Assembly: GCA_964626405.1 (NCBI GenBank) | Contig: CAZVFE010000066.1 | Location: 1 to 8,225, forward strand | DNA length: 8,225 nt | Source of the DNA: CAZVFE01 sp964626405 | GTDB taxonomy: Bacteria; Bacteroidota; Bacteroidia; Cytophagales; Spirosomataceae | Direction: 5' to 3' | Shown: positions 5,831-8,225 of the stretch, one piece after another | Numbering within the stretch: the stretch's first letter is position 1 | Layout of the letters: every line of letters starts with the position of its first letter | Program-made: the position numbers and the translations under genes | The notes under the pieces: model-generated | What the model was told of the DNA's origin: nothing | What the model saw: the letters and a program-made list of their open reading frames with translations, nothing else | Databases searched by the model: none

Positions 5831-7051
5831 ATGTTGGCAATTAATGAAATAAGAAAAGATTTCCCCATTTTACATCAAACAGTGAATGGAAAGCCTTTAA
5901 TTTATTTTGATAATGCTGCAACTACTCAGAAACCTAAAATTGTAATCGATAAATTAGATGAATATTATCAGGGTTATAATGCCAATATTCATCGTGGTTT
6001 ACATCATTTAGCGGATAAAGCAACGGCTGCTTATGAAGAAACTAGGAAGAAATTAGCCAATTTTATTCAGGCTCCTTCTTCCGATCAAATAATTTTTACA
6101 TCCGGGACAACAGAAGGAATAAACCTCGTAGCTCAAACTTTTGGACGACAAAATCTTCAGAAGGGAGATATTATTCTCGTTTCTAATTTAGAACACCATT
6201 CCAATATTGTTCCTTGGCAAATGATTGCTGAAGAAAAAGGGGCTGAAGTAAAAGTTATTCCTGTTTCAGACCAAGGTGAACTTGATTTGAATAGCTATGA
6301 AACGATTCTTCAATCTGGAAAAGTTAAATTAGTTGCCGTAAACCATGTTTCCAATGCCATTGGTACCATCAATCCAGTCAAGAAAATGATTGACTTAGCA
6401 CATGAAAATGGGGCTAAGATTTTAATTGATGGAGCTCAATCTGTCGCACATTTTGCGATTGATGTTCAGGAATTAAATATGGATTTTTTCGTATTTTCAG
6501 CTCATAAATTATTTGGCCCAACCGGACTAGGAGTTTTATACGGAAAAAGAGAAATTTTAGAATCGATACCTCCTTATAAAGGCGGTGGGGAAATGATCAA
6601 AGAAGTTAGTTTTGAAGGTACTACTTATAATGATTTACCTTATAAATTTGAAGCAGGTACTCCCAATATTGGAGACGTTATCGCCTTCGGAAAATCTTTA
6701 GATTATATCCAGCAATTTAGTTTTGAAGATTTACATCAACATGAATTAGCCTTATTGAATTATGCTACCGAAAAATTGTCGAATATTCCGGGATTAAAAA
6801 TTATCGGTCAGGCGAAGGAAAAAATAGGTTTAGTAAGTTTTTTAATAGATGGCTTGCACCCTCAGGATATTGGTTTATTGATGGATCAATATGGAATTGC
6901 TATTCGAACGGGTCATCATTGCGCTCAACCTTTGATGCAAAGATTCGAAATAGTGGGAACCTGTAGAGCCTCTTTTTCGTTCTATAATACAAAAGAAGAA
7001 ATAGATCATTTTGTGACTACCCTTGAAAAGGTTATCAAAATGTTGAAATAA
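5831..7051 (+). CDS. sufS: SufS cysteine desulfurase
   Basis: SufS is a PLP-dependent class II (SufS/CsdA group) cysteine desulfurase that converts L-cysteine to alanine and holds the sulfur as an enzyme persulfide for transfer to SufE. The 406-residue protein shows the N-terminal Y-F-D-N-A-A-T-T motif (25-32), H-H-S-N at 122-125, the cofactor aspartate in L-I-D-G-A-Q (D200), the PLP lysine K226 in S-A-H-K-L-F-G-P-T-G, and the catalytic cysteine C364 in R-T-G-H-H-C-A-Q-P. Both K226 and C364 match E. coli SufS numbering. The start ATG is three bases after the sufD stop, and the protein begins in the usual way for the family. The adjacent sufE supplies the expected activating sulfur acceptor. 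Confidence 0.97.
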   Translation: MLAINEIRKDFPILHQTVNGKPLIYFDNAATTQKPKIVIDKLDEYYQGYNANIHRGLHHLADKATAAYEETRKKLANFIQAPSSDQIIFTSGTTEGINLVAQTFGRQNLQKGDIILVSNLEHHSNIVPWQMIAEEKGAEVKVIPVSDQGELDLNSYETILQSGKVKLVAVNHVSNAIGTINPVKKMIDLAHENGAKILIDGAQSVAHFAIDVQELNMDFFVFSAHKLFGPTGLGVLYGKREILESIPPYKGGGEMIKEVSFEGTTYNDLPYKFEAGTPNIGDVIAFGKSLDYIQQFSFEDLHQHELALLNYATEKLSNIPGLKIIGQAKEKIGLVSFLIDGLHPQDIGLLMDQYGIAIRTGHHCAQPLMQRFEIVGTCRASFSFYNTKEEIDHFVTTLEKVIKMLK

Positions 7052-7053
7052 TA

Positions 7054-7473
7054 ATGCCTATGTCTATCAATGAAATACAAGATGAATTAATCGAAGAATT
7101 TGAATTATTCGATGATTGGGAAGGTAAATATGAGTATTTAATTGATTTAGGTAAGAAATTGAATTCTTATCCTGAAGAAAAGAAAGATGAAGACCATATC
7201 ATCAAAGGTTGTCAGTCTTTAGTATGGCTTGATGCTGAATTTAAGGATGGAAAAATCAATTTTTTAGGAGATTCTGAAGCCATTATCGTTAAAGGCTTAA
7301 TCTCCATGTTAATTAGAGTATTGTCCGGACAAAATCCGAGTGATATATTGAATGCTGAATTATATTTTATTGACAAAATTGGTATGAGTTCTCATTTAGC
7401 ACAAACCCGTTCGAATGGTTTGGCCTCAATGGTAAAGCAAATGAAAGCCTATGCATTAGCTCATTTAAATTAA
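7054..7473 (+). CDS. sufE: SufE sulfur-acceptor protein
   Basis: SufE accepts the persulfide sulfur from SufS, stimulates its activity and delivers the sulfur to the SufBCD scaffold. The protein is 139 residues from the first ATG. The acceptor cysteine is C53 in I-K-G-C-Q-S, with the family's V-W-L following. The N-terminal helix pattern I-Q-D-E-L-I-E-E-F-x-L-F-D-D-W and the late S-R-x-N-G-L-like segment (R-S-N-G-L-A-S-M) are also typical. A second ATG two codons later (7060) is equally plausible. It gives a 137-residue protein with the cysteine at position 51, as in E. coli SufE, and a start closer to the family's. The first ATG is two bases after sufS. Having SufE rather than the zinc-dependent SufU shows a proteobacterial/Bacteroidota-type sulfur relay. 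Confidence 0.95.
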   Translation: MPMSINEIQDELIEEFELFDDWEGKYEYLIDLGKKLNSYPEEKKDEDHIIKGCQSLVWLDAEFKDGKINFLGDSEAIIVKGLISMLIRVLSGQNPSDILNAELYFIDKIGMSSHLAQTRSNGLASMVKQMKAYALAHLN

Positions 7474-7480
7474 TATAATC

Positions 7481-7792
7481 ATGACCGAAGAAGAACTTAA
7501 AGAGGAAGTAGTAAAGGCCATAAAAAAAGTATATGACCCTGAAATTCCTGTTGATGTATATGAATTAGGATTGATTTATGAAATAAAAATCTATCCTGTA
7601 AATAATGTTTATATTTTGATGACATTAACCTCTCCATCTTGTCCGTCTGCCGAAGAAATTCCAGTAGATATAGAGCGACAAGTTAAATCGATTGATGGGG
7701 TAGAGGGAGTAGAGGTTGAATTAACTTTTGAGCCTCCTTATTCCCAAGAGATGATGTCTGAAGTAGCAAAATTAGAATTAGGATTTTTATAA
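7481..7792 (+). CDS. sufT: SufT-like DUF59/MIP18 Fe-S assembly factor
   Basis: This 103-residue protein belongs to the DUF59/MIP18 family. Suf-linked members (SufT) help maturation of Fe-S proteins, particularly when demand is high; the exact biochemical step is not settled. Visible motifs are D-P-E-I-P-V-D-V-Y-E-L-G-L-I-Y (19-33), T-L-T-S-P-S-C-P with the conserved C54, the G-V-E-V-E-L-T-F-E-P-P-Y-S segment (about 75-88), and the ending S-E-V-A-K-L-E-L-G-F-L that is characteristic of the suf-operon version. It starts seven bases after sufE with no Shine-Dalgarno sequence and is followed 13 bases later by the bacilliredoxin gene. The symbol rests on family and operon position. Confidence 0.9.
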   Translation: MTEEELKEEVVKAIKKVYDPEIPVDVYELGLIYEIKIYPVNNVYILMTLTSPSCPSAEEIPVDIERQVKSIDGVEGVEVELTFEPPYSQEMMSEVAKLELGFL

Positions 7793-7805
7793 AAATAGAA
7801 AAAAT

Positions 7806-8219
7806 ATGTATCCAGAACATTTAGTAGCCCCAATGAGGCAAGATATTGTAAGTGGAGGTTTTGAAGAATTAAAATCTGCTGCTCAAGTTGAAGAGGTAAT
7901 GAACCAAGGTGGTACAACCTTATTATTCATTAATTCTGTATGTGGTTGTTCTGCATCTACAGCTCGTCCGGGTGTAAAGGATGCTGTAGCCAATTCTGCT
8001 AAAAAGCCAGAGCATTTGGTAACTGTTTTTGCAGGTGTTGACCAAGAATCTACAGCAAAGGCTAGAGAATATACTTTACCTTATCCACCTTCATCTCCTT
8101 CTATAGCTTTATTTAAAGATGGAGAATTAGTTCATTTCGTGGAAAGACACCATATCGAAGGTCGCTCTGCTGCCATGATTTCAGACCATTTACAAATGGT
8201 TTTTGAGGAAACGCTTTAG
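7806..8219 (+). CDS. Bacilliredoxin (BrxA/BrxB, YphP/YqiW family)
   Basis: This is a thioredoxin-fold bacilliredoxin of the BrxA/BrxB family. Family members remove bacillithiol from S-bacillithiolated proteins and can have disulfide isomerase activity; the protein is expected in the cytoplasm. The 137-residue sequence starts M-Y-P-E and continues A-P-M-R-Q, as in the Bacillus proteins. It carries the family active site N-S-V-C-G-C (C46-G47-C48), A-R-P shortly after, the cis-proline region P-P-S-S-P-S-I-A-L-F, and V-x-x-x-E-R-H-x-I-E-G-R near the C-terminus. It is last in the visible suf operon, 13 bases after sufT. That suggests the organism makes bacillithiol and links thiol redox repair to Fe-S assembly, but bacillithiol genes are not in the window. 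BrxA and BrxB cannot be told apart here, so no symbol is given. Confidence 0.93.
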   Translation: MYPEHLVAPMRQDIVSGGFEELKSAAQVEEVMNQGGTTLLFINSVCGCSASTARPGVKDAVANSAKKPEHLVTVFAGVDQESTAKAREYTLPYPPSSPSIALFKDGELVHFVERHHIEGRSAAMISDHLQMVFEETL

Positions 8220-8225
8220 GAACTA

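Noticed and set aside
1..8225. tRNA, rRNA, CRISPR array, insertion sequence or phage feature
   Set aside because: Nearly all of the window is assigned to coding genes; the two intergenic regions are under 140 bases and contain no cloverleaf, direct-repeat array or transposase trace.

Overview
The window is low-GC, gene-dense chromosomal DNA that looks like Bacteroidota, most likely a Cytophagia/Cyclobacteriaceae-type bacterium. The reasons are the TAnnTTTG promoter motifs with short leaders, start codons without Shine-Dalgarno sequences, the protein families (long HD-type CCA enzyme, secreted YceI, bacilliredoxin), and very tight gene packing. The lineage is inferred from sequence character, not from a database search. 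There are eleven protein-coding genes, no RNA gene, no mobile element and no CRISPR. The only gaps above 100 bases are the two divergent intergenic regions, at 2607-2741 and 3680-3809.

Left part (1-2606): a class II CCA-adding tRNA nucleotidyltransferase with an HD domain runs rightward. It overlaps tail-to-tail by 18 bases with a leftward two-gene unit, a secreted YceI-family protein followed after one base by an NfsB-like nitroreductase.

Middle (2607-3809): a promoter with both Bacteroidota elements drives a Maf/YhdE-type nucleotide pyrophosphatase. Its stop overlaps by four bases (TTAA) the stop of a leftward A-type Fe-S carrier gene. The carrier's likely intrinsic terminator lies inside the maf coding sequence, antisense to it. 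The 130-base gap between the carrier gene and sufC carries two divergent -7 elements and two inverted repeats that could be operators.

Right part (3810-8219): one compact rightward operon, sufC-sufD-sufS-sufE-sufT(DUF59)-bacilliredoxin, with gaps of 2, 3, 2, 7 and 13 bases. SufS and SufE supply persulfide sulfur, SufC and SufD form part of the ATP-driven scaffold, and the DUF59 protein and the divergent A-type carrier act in maturation or delivery of clusters. The bacilliredoxin, which reduces bacillithiol mixed disulfides, ties the operon to thiol redox control. sufB, the core scaffold subunit, is absent from its usual place next to sufC and must be elsewhere if the system is complete.

Most of the window is ordinary housekeeping sequence and I see no clearly new system. 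The points most worth a second look are the terminator embedded in maf, the missing sufB, the bacilliredoxin at the end of the suf operon, and the paired dyads between the two divergent Fe-S promoters.
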